The notes under the pieces were generated by a model that saw only the letters and a program-made list of their open reading frames with translations, was not told the DNA's origin and did not search any database. From Chitinophagaceae bacterium DXS (lineage in GTDB: Bacteria; Bacteroidota; Bacteroidia; Chitinophagales; Chitinophagaceae), in NCBI GenBank assembly GCA_030345135.1, contig CP128386.1, forward strand, positions 4,036,667 through 4,100,666: 64,000 nucleotides of DNA. Direction: 5' to 3'. How positions within the stretch are numbered: position 1 is the first letter of the stretch; the number at the start of each line of letters is the position of its first letter. Positions 17,394-26,445 of the stretch are shown piece by piece. The position numbers and the translations under genes are program-made.

Positions 17394-18056
17394 CTGTCAG
17401 CAGTCAGCTATCAGCTGTCAGCTAATTGACAATTGAAAAGGGAGAATTGACAACGTCAATTTCGTTTAGTTAAGAGTTGTTAAGTTCAGGCGCTCATAAT
17501 ATCACGATCAGTTCAATATTCGGGAAACCTCTCCTGTCGAGGTGACCATTCGGATGCAGAATTCCAAATTATATACTCGTTGTTAGTGCTGCTGTGGTTA
17601 TTTTTTCTGATAAGCCAGGATGATCATGTTGACTGGAAAATTGGGGTACCACAATCAAAAAGGTAATGACATTATAGCCGGCGTCGATAGCCCGTAGGGC
17701 TTATAGCTCAATAGAAAAACAATAATTTCTGCTCCTCTTGTCCGTAGGACATTAACCAATTAATTGGTCAAGCCCTAACGGGCTATGAGGTTCTCAATTC
17801 GATCATTTCTACTGAGCTTAATTCCCTACGGGAAAAATTATAACTGTAATAAAATCATTGGCACGACAGAGACATCTCCCAAAGTTGATAAAGCCTGATT
17901 ATTAAACAACATTGAATGGACAATGAAGATGGTGAACGCTTATTTCAAATCATACATCAAAAAATCTGAGATCAGCGATTAAAAAATATTTGTCCGGTCA
18001 ACATTTTATGTAGATTTATCACTCAAAATGTAACCGATTGCACCAACGCTATGCTT
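17394..18056. other. Repeat-rich gap with inverted units around a 14-bp palindrome
   Basis: No gene is seen. 17396-17422 carries GTCAGCAGTCAGCTATCAGC words and 17424-17455 the TTGACAATTGAAAAGGGAGA family. From about 17685 to 17835 there are small self-complementary words: AGCCCGTAGGGCT, GTCCGTAGGAC, AGCCCTAACGGGCT and TTCCCTACGGGAA. The first and third are inverted copies around the perfect palindrome ACCAATTAATTGGT at 17755-17768. A CATACATCAAAAAATCTGAG word follows at about 17950. Confidence 0.6.
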
Positions 18057-21000
18057 ATGAAATCATTTATTAATCGTTTTGCGCCCATTCCTGTTGTCAT
18101 GTCCGTTCTGCTAGGAGCATGTACTTCATCTTCCGAAAAAAAGGAAGAGACTTCAAAGCCATTGACAGAAGCAGAGAGACATTTGCCGGAGAATGCGATC
18201 CGCGGATTAAAAGTCGCTGACGGATTAGAAGCTTCTTTGTTTGCGCATGAACCTATGCTGGTTAATCCCACCAATATTGATATTGACGAAAGGGGACGTG
18301 TGTGGGTTTGTGAGGCCTACAATTACCGCAACCAGTTGAATCCGCAGAATCCGGTAAAAAATGAAGGGGACAGAATTCTTATTCTTGAAGACACTAACGG
18401 TGACGGCACTGCTGACAAACAAACTGTATTTTACCAGGGAACTGAGATCAATGCGCCACTGGGCATTGCGGTTCTGGGCAATAAAGTAATTGTTTCCTGC
18501 AGTCCCAATGTGTTTGTTTTTACAGACGAGAATGGTGATGGTAAGGCTGATAAAAAAGAAACATTGTTCACCGGCATTGGTGGTATTCAGCATGACCATG
18601 CCATTCACGCTTTCAACTTCGGACCAGACGGCAAACTGTATTTCAACTTTGGTAATGCAGGTGACAGCATTGAAAACAAAGAAGGAAAAGTGATCCGTGA
18701 TCCGGAAGACAACATAGTAAGAAATGATGGTAAGCCCTATCGCCAGGGAATGGTATTCCGTTGTAACCCTGATGGAAGCGAGTTTGAAGTGCTCGCGAAT
18801 AATTTCCGCAACAACTACGAAGTGGCGGAAGATTCATATGGTACGATGTGGCAGTCGGACAACGACGATGATGGTAATCGCGGCGTAAGAATAAATTATG
18901 TAATGCCTTATGGTAATTATGGTTATACTGATGAATTAACAGGCGCGGGCTGGCGTCAGCGCCGTGTAAATATGGAGGATTCTATTCCATATCGTCACTG
19001 GCATTTAAATGATCCGGGTGTTGTGCCTAATCTTCTGCAAACCGGCGCCGGATCTCCTACGGGCATGGTTATTTATGAAGGCAATTTGCTTCCGGAAAAA
19101 TACCGCAACCAAATGATCCATGCAGATGCCGGACCTAACGTGGTACGGTCGTATGCAGTTGAACCGGATGGCGCAGGCTACAAAGCCACCATCAATAATA
19201 TTGTAGAAGGAACAGGTGATAACTGGTTCAGGCCTTCTGATGTTTGTATCGCTCCTGATGGGTCATTATTTATTGCAGACTGGTATGATCCAGGTGTAGG
19301 CGGTCACCAGGTTGCAGATCTTGATCGTGGAAGAATCTTCAGAATTGCACCAACAGGTAGCAAGTATTCGGTTCCTTCATTCAATCTTGATAATCCTGAC
19401 AATGCTGTAAAAGCATTACAAAGCCCCAATATTGCAACACGTTATCTTGCCTGGCAGAAACTGCATAAATGGGATACCGACGCTATTCCTGCATTGGAAA
19501 AATTATACCGTTCAGATAATTCCCGTTTCAGGGCAAGAGCGTTGTGGTTGCTTGGCATAATTCCGGGCAAAGGATTTGGCTACATTACCGATGCATTGAA
19601 AGATAAAGATGATAACATTCGCATCACTGCACTTCGCATTGCACTGGAAACAAAAGCTGATACCATTGGAATAGTTAAACAACTTATCAACGATCCTTCG
19701 GCACAGGTGAGAAGAGAAGCTGCCATTGCACTGCGCCATAATAAATCAAAGGAAGCTCCGGAATTATGGGCACAACTGGCTAAACAATATGACGGAAAAG
19801 ACCGCTGGTATCTGGAGGCGCTGGGTATTGGTGCAGACAAACAGTGGGATACATTTTTTCCCGCCTGGCTCGCCGCAGTTAACAACAACTGGAACACAAC
19901 TGAAGGCCGTGACATCGTTTGGCGCGCAAGAACGCCACAAACATTGCCGCTGCTCGTTCAGATTGTGAGTAACCCGGAACATAATCCGGATAACTACCTG
20001 AAGTTTTACAGGGCATTCGATTTTAATCCCGGTATAGACAAAGAAAAGGCTTTGCGTTCACTGCTCGAGGGCCATCATCCGCAACAGGACAGAATTAATT
20101 CTATTGTGTTGATGTTAATCGATGAAACAAAAGTTCCGATGACACCTTCTTTTAAAAATGCTATTGCCAGCGCATTAAACAGCGTGGAAGGCACACAGGA
20201 TTATGTTGATCTTGTAAGCAGGTATAAACTGAGAGACAAGAACAATGAGCTTTTGCAAATAATTGAACAGAGCAACGACAAGGGTTTACAAACCAGTGCC
20301 ATAAGGGTATTGCTTTCTACCAATAACGGAGACGTATTGTTAAAGAAGGCATTGGAACCGAGAGATAGTACTTCACTTAAAATCATCAAAGCCCTGGGCG
20401 GCTATGAGGACAAAAAAAGTAAAGATATTTTGCAGGCCATTGTACTCGATACCAAATATCCTGCGGACCTGAGAAATGCAGCCATAGAATCATTCTCGCA
20501 CGGATGGAGCGGAGAAGACAGGTTGCTTGCACTTGCCAAAGAAAACAAGTTGCCTGAAGATGTTAAACCGGTTGCAGTAAAAGTGTTATCAACTGCCTAT
20601 CGCGGTGAAATCAAAAAAGAAGCAGCTAAATACTTGAACATTTCAACCGGCCCTGTAAATAAGATATCGCCGGTAGCACAACTTGTCACGATGCATGGAG
20701 ATGCAACAGCAGGGGCCGCAGTGTTCACAACTTATTGTGCAACCTGCCACCAGGTAAATAATAAGGGAACTGACTTTGGTCCGAAATTGTCTGAAATAGG
20801 AAGCAAGCTTTCTAAGGAAGCTATCTACACATCCATTATGGAACCGAGCGCTGGCATCAGTTTCGGCTTTGAGGGCTATTCTTTCAAACTGAAAAATGGC
20901 ACACAATTGCTCGGCTATATTTCCAGTAAAACAAATGATGAGATCACCATAAAGATGATTGGCGGCACAGAAGAAAAACACGCCAAATCAGACATCGTTG

Positions 21001-21113
21001 AGCAAAAACCTTACGACAAATCGTTAATGCCGGAAGGTCTTGCACAAGGCATGGGCGAAAAGGACCTGGTGAATTTGGTGGAGTATTTGACGACGCTGAA
21101 GAAGAAAAACTAA
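18057..21113 (+). CDS. PVC-type haem-binding dehydrogenase lipoprotein with HEAT repeats and cytochrome c domain
   Basis: 1018 residues from the ATG at 18057 (an ATG at 18051 is also possible). The N-terminus is a lipoprotein signal ending LLGAC with Cys22. A beta-propeller 'membrane-bound dehydrogenase' domain covers about 50-430 (DIDERGRVWVCEAYNYRNQ, GDRILILEDTNGDG, HDHAIHAFNFGPDGKLYFNF). HEAT-like helical repeats follow (about 450-860, e.g. RFRARALWLLG, QVRREAAIALRHNKS). The C-terminal cytochrome c module has CATCH (haem ligands Cys894, Cys897, His898) and DFGPKLSEIG. Such proteins are typical of Planctomycetes and Bacteroidota; electron transfer from a sugar or alcohol substrate is inferred, not shown. 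Confidence 0.92.
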   Translation: MKSFINRFAPIPVVMSVLLGACTSSSEKKEETSKPLTEAERHLPENAIRGLKVADGLEASLFAHEPMLVNPTNIDIDERGRVWVCEAYNYRNQLNPQNPVKNEGDRILILEDTNGDGTADKQTVFYQGTEINAPLGIAVLGNKVIVSCSPNVFVFTDENGDGKADKKETLFTGIGGIQHDHAIHAFNFGPDGKLYFNFGNAGDSIENKEGKVIRDPEDNIVRNDGKPYRQGMVFRCNPDGSEFEVLANNFRNNYEVAEDSYGTMWQSDNDDDGNRGVRINYVMPYGNYGYTDELTGAGWRQRRVNMEDSIPYRHWHLNDPGVVPNLLQTGAGSPTGMVIYEGNLLPEKYRNQMIHADAGPNVVRSYAVEPDGAGYKATINNIVEGTGDNWFRPSDVCIAPDGSLFIADWYDPGVGGHQVADLDRGRIFRIAPTGSKYSVPSFNLDNPDNAVKALQSPNIATRYLAWQKLHKWDTDAIPALEKLYRSDNSRFRARALWLLGIIPGKGFGYITDALKDKDDNIRITALRIALETKADTIGIVKQLINDPSAQVRREAAIALRHNKSKEAPELWAQLAKQYDGKDRWYLEALGIGADKQWDTFFPAWLAAVNNNWNTTEGRDIVWRARTPQTLPLLVQIVSNPEHNPDNYLKFYRAFDFNPGIDKEKALRSLLEGHHPQQDRINSIVLMLIDETKVPMTPSFKNAIASALNSVEGTQDYVDLVSRYKLRDKNNELLQIIEQSNDKGLQTSAIRVLLSTNNGDVLLKKALEPRDSTSLKIIKALGGYEDKKSKDILQAIVLDTKYPADLRNAAIESFSHGWSGEDRLLALAKENKLPEDVKPVAVKVLSTAYRGEIKKEAAKYLNISTGPVNKISPVAQLVTMHGDATAGAAVFTTYCATCHQVNNKGTDFGPKLSEIGSKLSKEAIYTSIMEPSAGISFGFEGYSFKLKNGTQLLGYISSKTNDEITIKMIGGTEEKHAKSDIVEQKPYDKSLMPEGLAQGMGEKDLVNLVEYLTTLKKKN

Positions 21114-21264
21114 AGTCGCAAGTACGAGGTACGAGGTACGAAGTACCTGGTTTCAGCAGGTTCATTTTATTGAAACAGCGCATCTCTGATGTCTGATTTT
21201 TGGATGTCTGATTTGATTGAAGCCTGGAGTTTCAGTCTTAATTAATTAAATGATTATAAGCCCC

Positions 21265-21301
21265 AAGCCGTTAGAATTTATTGCATTCTAACGGCTTTTT
21301 T
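21265..21301 (+). terminator. Hairpin terminator, copy 1
   Basis: Perfect 13-base-pair stem (21265-21277 with 21285-21297), loop TTATTGC, then a T-run. It lies about 150 bases beyond the haem-c dehydrogenase stop. Confidence 0.8.
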
Positions 21302-21443
21302 GTCTAAAAAAATCATCATCCATTTAGCTTTACCCAAAAACATTAGCCTGATCAAAATTGAACAGCAGCTGATAGCTGAAAGCTCATAGCTGATGGCTAC
21401 TTTTTGCAATTTCTGTCTTAATTAATAGAAGTTTACAAGCAGA

Positions 21444-21480
21444 AAGCCATTAGAATTTATTGCATTCTAATGGCTTTTTT
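21444..21480 (+). terminator. Hairpin terminator, copy 2
   Basis: Perfect 13-base-pair stem (21444-21456 with 21464-21476) with the same loop TTATTGC and a T-run. Compared with copy 1 one stem pair is changed on both arms (GCCGTTAG/CTAACGGC becomes GCCATTAG/CTAATGGC), so pairing is kept. Confidence 0.8.
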
Positions 21481-21651
21481 GTCTAAAAAAATCATCATCC
21501 ATTTAGCTTTACCCAAAAACATTAGCCTGATCAAAATTGAACAGCAGCTGGCAGCTGATAGCTAATAGCTGACAGCTAATTTCATATTTGCATAACACTC
21601 CGGTAACGTCTAAATAACATTAGGTAGGGTACTTTGTAAAACCTCTTACAA

Positions 21652-22530
21652 ATGGAAAGAAGACCTGTTGATGTTGTTGTGATGAGTGACCTTCACCTTG
21701 GTACGTACGGCTGCCACGCGAAAGAAATCGTCAATTATCTTAAAAGCATTTCGCCCCAGATCCTGATCCTCAACGGCGATGTTATTGACGGATGGCAATT
21801 CAGCAAACGATATTTTCCTGTTGCCCACATGCAGGTGATCAAAGAGATCATGAGCCTGCTGAGCAAAGGAACACGCGTAATTTATATTACCGGCAATCAC
21901 GATGAAATGATGCGCCGGTACAGTGATATACAGATCGGCAATTTTCAGTTAACGGACAAGCTGGTGATGGAAATAAACGGTAAAATGACCTGGATCTTCC
22001 ATGGAGACGTATTTGATGCCACTACGAAAGGAGGTGCCAAATTACTCGCTAAAATGGGTGGCCATGGTTATGACCTGCTGATCCTGATGAACAGTTTCAT
22101 TAACTGGTGGCTTCGCCTGATGGGCAAAGAAAGGATGAGTTTCAGCAAGAAAGTAAAGAATAGCGTAAAAAAAGCTGTTTCCTGGATTTCTGACTTTGAG
22201 CAGACTGCAGCAGAACTGGCCATTGAAAAGAACTATGACTATGTTATTTGCGGACATATTCATCAGCCACAAAAAAGAGTTATCGAAACAAAAAATGGTA
22301 AAGTAACCTACCTGAACAGTGGCGACTGGATTGAGAACCTGACCTGTCTTGAATACAAACAAAACGAGTGGACAGTTTTTCAATATGACGAAAAGAACTT
22401 CCCCGCGGTAAATCAGAAAATAGATAAGAAGCTGCCTCAGCTTAATGTAGTTACAGATGAAGTTGGCCTGTTCATTCATTCACTTTTACAGCCACCAATG
22501 GGCGAAGAACCTAAAGTGGTAAACTTCTAA
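21652..22530 (+). CDS. LpxH-like metallophosphoesterase (UDP-2,3-diacylglucosamine diphosphatase family)
   Basis: 292 residues. All calcineurin-type metal motifs are present: SDLHLG (D13, H15), NGDVIDGW (D43), ITGNHDE (N82, H83), FHGDVFD (H117, D119) and CGHIHQP near 202. The arrangement and DGWQFSKRYFP segment fit LpxH-type enzymes that hydrolyse UDP-2,3-diacylglucosamine in lipid A synthesis, and many Bacteroidota genomes carry such genes beside a glycosyltransferase, as here. LpxH itself is about 240 residues; this protein is longer, so other phosphoesterase substrates remain possible. The glycosyltransferase gene starts 10 bases after its stop. Confidence 0.85.
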   Translation: MERRPVDVVVMSDLHLGTYGCHAKEIVNYLKSISPQILILNGDVIDGWQFSKRYFPVAHMQVIKEIMSLLSKGTRVIYITGNHDEMMRRYSDIQIGNFQLTDKLVMEINGKMTWIFHGDVFDATTKGGAKLLAKMGGHGYDLLILMNSFINWWLRLMGKERMSFSKKVKNSVKKAVSWISDFEQTAAELAIEKNYDYVICGHIHQPQKRVIETKNGKVTYLNSGDWIENLTCLEYKQNEWTVFQYDEKNFPAVNQKIDKKLPQLNVVTDEVGLFIHSLLQPPMGEEPKVVNF

Positions 22531-22540
22531 AATAAATCCA

Positions 22541-23638
22541 ATGTTATTCAACGGCGATTACACCCGTAACAACTTCTTTCATATACCGCGCAAAAGCCGG
22601 ATATTGTATGCCGTTCAGGCAACAGGAAACGGCCACATTGCACGTGCATTGGAACTAATGCCATTCCTTCAAAAATGCGGCACCGTTGATGTTTTCCTGA
22701 GCGGCAGCAACAGCAATCTTTCCTTTGATCTTCCTGTAAAATACAGAAGTAAAGGTGTTAGTCTTTTTTACGGTAACCGAGGCGGATTGGACTACTTGAA
22801 AATGATGAAAGACATCAGCCTGAAAAGGATCTGGAAAGAAGCGAATGACCTCCCCGTTGAGAAATATGACATTGTTATAAACGATTTTGAAAGCATTACC
22901 TCGCTCGCATGTAAGCTGAAAAAGGTAAAATCTGTAAATTTTGGACATCAGGCAAGCTTTCAATCTTCCAAATCACCAAGACCTTCATTTAAAAACCTGA
23001 GCGGCGAATTCATTCTGCGTTATTATGCCACTGCCACTGACTATATAGGTTTGCATTTTGAGCAATATGATGATTTTATTTTCTCCCCGGTTATAAAGAA
23101 AGATGTACTGGAAGCGAGCCCGTCAGATAACGGACATATCACTGTGTACCTGTCTCATTACTCAGATGAGGTTGTTGCGCCCCAGCTTCGCAAACTGGAT
23201 GGTGTGCGTTTTGAGGTATTCTCCAAAAAAGTAAAGACTGCACAAACAACCGGCAACATTACTTTTATTCCTGTGAGTAATGCGGCTTTCAATCAAAGCA
23301 TGATCACCAGCAAAGGCATTATTACGGGCGCCGGCTTTGAAACACCCGCAGAAGCATTGTATATGGGTAAGAAATTGTTGTGTTTGCCCATTAAAGGCCA
23401 ATACGAACAATTGTGCAATGCCGAAGCCCTAAAGGGTTTTAATGTACCAATTATAAAATCTATTGATGACAATTTTGCCATTGTTGTGGATCAATGGTTG
23501 CGGGAGTTGAACCCACGACCACTTAAGCTTAGCCATTCCACCGCTGAGATTGTCGACATTGCTATTGAACGTGTAAGAAACTTACAGGAAGACTTTGATG
23601 CTGATGTGTTGCCGGAAGTGGTGGGGTATGCGTTGTAA
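22541..23638 (+). CDS. Glycosyltransferase family protein (MJ1255/MurG-like GT-B fold)
   Basis: 365 residues. The N-terminus SRILYAVQATGNGHIARALE is the glycine-rich first loop of GT-B enzymes such as MurG and the MJ1255 group. The C-terminal half carries the nucleotide-sugar-binding region GIITGAGFETPAEALYMGKK LL followed by LPIKGQYEQLCNAEALKGF. No signal sequence, so it should be cytoplasmic or membrane-associated. Its close position after the LpxH-like phosphoesterase suggests a shared role in a lipid or envelope glycan; the acceptor is unknown. Confidence 0.85.
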   Translation: MLFNGDYTRNNFFHIPRKSRILYAVQATGNGHIARALELMPFLQKCGTVDVFLSGSNSNLSFDLPVKYRSKGVSLFYGNRGGLDYLKMMKDISLKRIWKEANDLPVEKYDIVINDFESITSLACKLKKVKSVNFGHQASFQSSKSPRPSFKNLSGEFILRYYATATDYIGLHFEQYDDFIFSPVIKKDVLEASPSDNGHITVYLSHYSDEVVAPQLRKLDGVRFEVFSKKVKTAQTTGNITFIPVSNAAFNQSMITSKGIITGAGFETPAEALYMGKKLLCLPIKGQYEQLCNAEALKGFNVPIIKSIDDNFAIVVDQWLRELNPRPLKLSHSTAEIVDIAIERVRNLQEDFDADVLPEVVGYAL

Positions 23639-23898
23639 ACGTTGTACGTTTTAAGTTATACGTTGTACGTTTGGGGTATGACTGGCGAAATTGGAGCAAT
23701 GTCCTGATTACGGATCGCTTATTGAAAGCTGATTGATTTAGATTCATTGCCGTCTGCTTTAGCTGACGGAACATTGTTGCTCTTTTAATCCGGGCTTTAG
23801 CCCACGAACAAAACGGCAGCTAACGATCCAAATTTTACCGAAGGTTCTTCCGTCGGTTTGCTGCTCCCTTTGCGGTCTCTGCGTGAAATCCTTCCAAC

Positions 23899-24813
23899 TT
23901 ATCTTTTGCAAGTGGTTACCGTAAATTTGATCGCTGGCTTATAAAATACTTTTTGATCCGGCGAGCCGTATTTCTTTACGGGTTCGTTATTCATAATATA
24001 GAAAGAACCGTCATCTCCCGTTTCTCCTTGCTGCAATCCTAACGACCAGCGGTTTTGCATGTTCTGGAGCCAGGAAATTTTGTCGTTCGAAGTCTGCAAA
24101 TTCTTGAATTGTTCAATTTGTTCTACAGGATAGATGAATTCAATGCCTATTACAACATCGTTGAAATCAAAATATATCTTATTCTTTGGAAGCGCAAAAT
24201 TGTTCCATCCTTTTGCAGTCGCGTACATTACAAGGTTGGTGTCTGTAAGCTCCTTGCCCGGTGCGTGTTTTACATCATCCCATTCATACCAGTGAAGCCT
24301 AATTGGCACTTTAAAATTAGAAGTCGTCTCATTCATCAACAGGTTAATATTATCAATATACCCGCTTCTCCCCTTGTTATTCATATATCGCGCTATAATA
24401 ATAAAGCGCGTCTCGGGCCCCGGTCCAACATACTGTTTAATATTTCCTACCCGCTTGTTAAGTACGACCTGCGTTAGTTTTTTACAGCTTTGCACGACAA
24501 CCGGAGCCAACACATTGGTCGACTGCTGGAGCTTTATTTCATTTAACGATAAAAGTTCTTTTATAAGAAAAGACCGCTTATCATATCCCAGAAATTCAAT
24601 TGAAACCTTATCGTTCACATCTACAGAATCTTTTTCCAGGAAGAAATTTCCTAACGAATCCGTGTAGGTGATCTTCGCATTGTTACCGTAAATAATAGTG
24701 GCGTAAGTAAGTGGCTTACCGGTGGTAGAATCTACAACCTTGCAGCGGATATCCTGTGCGAAAGAGTGGATACAGCTCAATGTAAGCAGGATGGTGACGA
24801 GGCGAAGATTCAT
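23899..24813 (-). CDS. Exported carboxypeptidase-regulatory-like domain protein
   Basis: 304 residues. The first 20 (MNLRLVTILLTLSCIHSFAQ) form a signal peptide. Residues about 21-95 are a CarboxypepD-reg-like beta-sandwich (VVDSTTGKPLTYATI, TDSLGNFFLEK, VSIEFLGYDKRSF), which in Bacteroidota usually heads TonB-dependent receptors. Here no plug or barrel follows; the remaining ~200 residues (WYEWDDVKHAPGKELTDTNL, YFDFNDVVIGIEFIYPVEQ) form an unrecognised domain seen in similar stand-alone Bacteroidota proteins. A cell-surface or periplasmic role is inferred. It stands alone, convergent to the preceding glycosyltransferase and divergent from the desaturase. Confidence 0.75.
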   Translation of the reverse strand: MNLRLVTILLTLSCIHSFAQDIRCKVVDSTTGKPLTYATIIYGNNAKITYTDSLGNFFLEKDSVDVNDKVSIEFLGYDKRSFLIKELLSLNEIKLQQSTNVLAPVVVQSCKKLTQVVLNKRVGNIKQYVGPGPETRFIIIARYMNNKGRSGYIDNINLLMNETTSNFKVPIRLHWYEWDDVKHAPGKELTDTNLVMYATAKGWNNFALPKNKIYFDFNDVVIGIEFIYPVEQIEQFKNLQTSNDKISWLQNMQNRWSLGLQQGETGDDGSFYIMNNEPVKKYGSPDQKVFYKPAIKFTVTTCKR

Positions 24814-24987
24814 ACAGTTAATTTTAAATTATACCGGTTAAAACTACAAGATTAAGCATTTTTAATGTAGAGCGCATTTTAAAAACATCCTGATTGTCGC
24901 CATTTAAGATCCCTGCCGCAAATCAAAATAATCGGTATTTTATTTGCTGTATCCCTTTTACCATTTATCACTTATAAAACTGAACAT

Positions 24988-25017
24988 TTTGATATTTAAA
25001 GTGTTTTATTAATTTTG
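24988..25017 (+). promoter_or_regulatory. Candidate Bacteroidota promoter for the desaturase gene
   Basis: TTTG at 24988-24991 and TAATTTTG (fits TAnnTTTG) at 25010-25017, spaced 18 bases, match the Bacteroidota -33/-7 consensus. The leader to the start at 25150 would be about 125 bases. The rest of the 24814-25149 gap is AT-rich without other visible structure. Confidence 0.45.
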
Positions 25018-25149
25018 TGGTAATCTTATTAGCGTACTATAAAGCTAAATGGTTATATAGTTGAATGTGGCTTTTTCTTGCCACTGCATTCCGGAGTTAA
25101 ACCAAACCATCTGTAAAAGCACCCTCGGGAACGTAGAAAAAACAATTAT

Positions 25150-26250
25150 ATGACAGCTAGAACAGTTAAACCGGCATTTCCTAAGACTGGAGAAGATCTA
25201 TTTCTACAGCTAAGACATGAAGTAAACAGAACAGTAAAAGCTTTAGAACCTACCCGAAAAAGAAGAATTAAAATCAAAGCTTATCTGTTTCCTGTACTTT
25301 ATGTCGTCGCTTATTTTGTGGCACTGATATGGGGAAAGAACCTGGCAATCTTTTATTTAGCCTACTTTGCAATGGGCATTTTCCTCGTCCTTAATTATCT
25401 GAATATTGTACATGAAGCAGTTCATGGAACGCTCTTCAGAAGTAATGCAATGAACAAAGCTTATGTTGGCTTTTTCGACCTGATGGGCGCCAACAGCTAC
25501 ATTTTCAAGATCAGGCACGTTAGATTCCACCACAATTATCCAAATATCCAGGGATGGGATACGGACTTTGAACAGAGCCCGCTGGCACGGGTCTTCCCGC
25601 ATGGCCCGTTTTCAAAAATGCATAAATACCAGCACATATACCTGCCCTTCCTTTACCCGCTTTATCTTTTTAACTGGCTACTGGTAAGGGATTTCAAGGA
25701 TTTCTTTAAGAAGGATACTATCGTTCGCAAACTTGTTACTGAAATACCCGGAAAGGAATATGTAAAGCTTTTCTTCTTTAAAGCCTTCTTCTTTTTTTAC
25801 ATGCTCGTTCTCCCTGTACTGGTAGTAACCCTGACATTTACGCAGGTACTCATTGGCTTTTTGATTTTTATGTTTACTGCGAGCATATTTTCGTTGTTAG
25901 TGCTTTTGTCGCCACATGCAAGCATTGAAAGCGAGTTTCCTATGCCGAATGAAAAAGGACTGTTACCTTCCACCTGGTTCGTCCATCAATTGTCCTGCAC
26001 CAACGACGTAAAAGAAGATAACTGGTTTACAAGATTTTTTATGGGATGCTTTAATTACCATATTGCGCATCATCTGTTTCCCTCAGTTAATCACGTTTAC
26101 TATCCGGAGGTAACGAAGACCATCAAACAGTTTGCTGAAAAGAATCAGTTACCTTACCGCACTTACTCTCTGGCTACATCGTTAAAAAACCATTATATAC
26201 TGCTGAAGAATAATGCCTTTCATGAGAATATTTTTGAGGAGACGATGTAA
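25150..26250 (+). CDS. Membrane fatty acid desaturase
   Basis: 366 residues with about four membrane helices (about 45-85 and 205-255). The three histidine boxes of membrane di-iron desaturases are present: HEAVH at 88-92, HVRFHH at 123-128 and HIAHH at 304-308. Their spacing matches the acyl-lipid/acyl-CoA desaturase family, which inserts double bonds with O2 and electrons from a ferredoxin or cytochrome b5-like donor. No donor gene is adjacent. The substrate (phospholipid, sphingolipid or carotenoid-like) cannot be told from sequence. Confidence 0.93.
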   Translation: MTARTVKPAFPKTGEDLFLQLRHEVNRTVKALEPTRKRRIKIKAYLFPVLYVVAYFVALIWGKNLAIFYLAYFAMGIFLVLNYLNIVHEAVHGTLFRSNAMNKAYVGFFDLMGANSYIFKIRHVRFHHNYPNIQGWDTDFEQSPLARVFPHGPFSKMHKYQHIYLPFLYPLYLFNWLLVRDFKDFFKKDTIVRKLVTEIPGKEYVKLFFFKAFFFFYMLVLPVLVVTLTFTQVLIGFLIFMFTASIFSLLVLLSPHASIESEFPMPNEKGLLPSTWFVHQLSCTNDVKEDNWFTRFFMGCFNYHIAHHLFPSVNHVYYPEVTKTIKQFAEKNQLPYRTYSLATSLKNHYILLKNNAFHENIFEETM

Positions 26251-26369
26251 GGGGTAGTATAGAAGAGCATTTTTTTTACACGCTGGATTTCTCTTCCTGA
26301 TGAACTGTACGTTTCGGTTTATAAGATTGAAATAAGTAACTGTGTTGCGAATTTTCCTTTTCCGCATTA

Positions 26370-26399
26370 TTGCCGGAAATAATTTATCGTATACATTTG
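26370..26399 (+). promoter_or_regulatory. Candidate promoter for the yqiJ-like/flotillin pair
   Basis: TACATTTG at 26392-26399 matches the Bacteroidota -7 consensus TAnnTTTG; a weak TTG lies about 19 bases upstream at 26370-26372. The leader to the start codon at 26446 would be about 40 bases. Confidence 0.45.
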
Positions 26400-26445
26400 A
26401 CATAAGTGAGACAGATACTTATTCAATCTTAGAACCTTGCGCCCA

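Larger units (their letters stand above)
21231..21580. repeat. Direct duplication, unit 179-180 bp, two copies
   Basis: Bases from about 21231 and from about 21411 match over roughly 170 bases. Each copy contains TTCWGTCTTAATTAAT, a hairpin with T-run, an identical stretch of about 70 bases (begins GTCTAAAAAAATCATCATCC, at 21302 and 21481) and a tail of AGCTGATAGCTGAAAGCTC-type words. Divergence is concentrated at the ends and in the paired stem bases. Confidence 0.9.
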
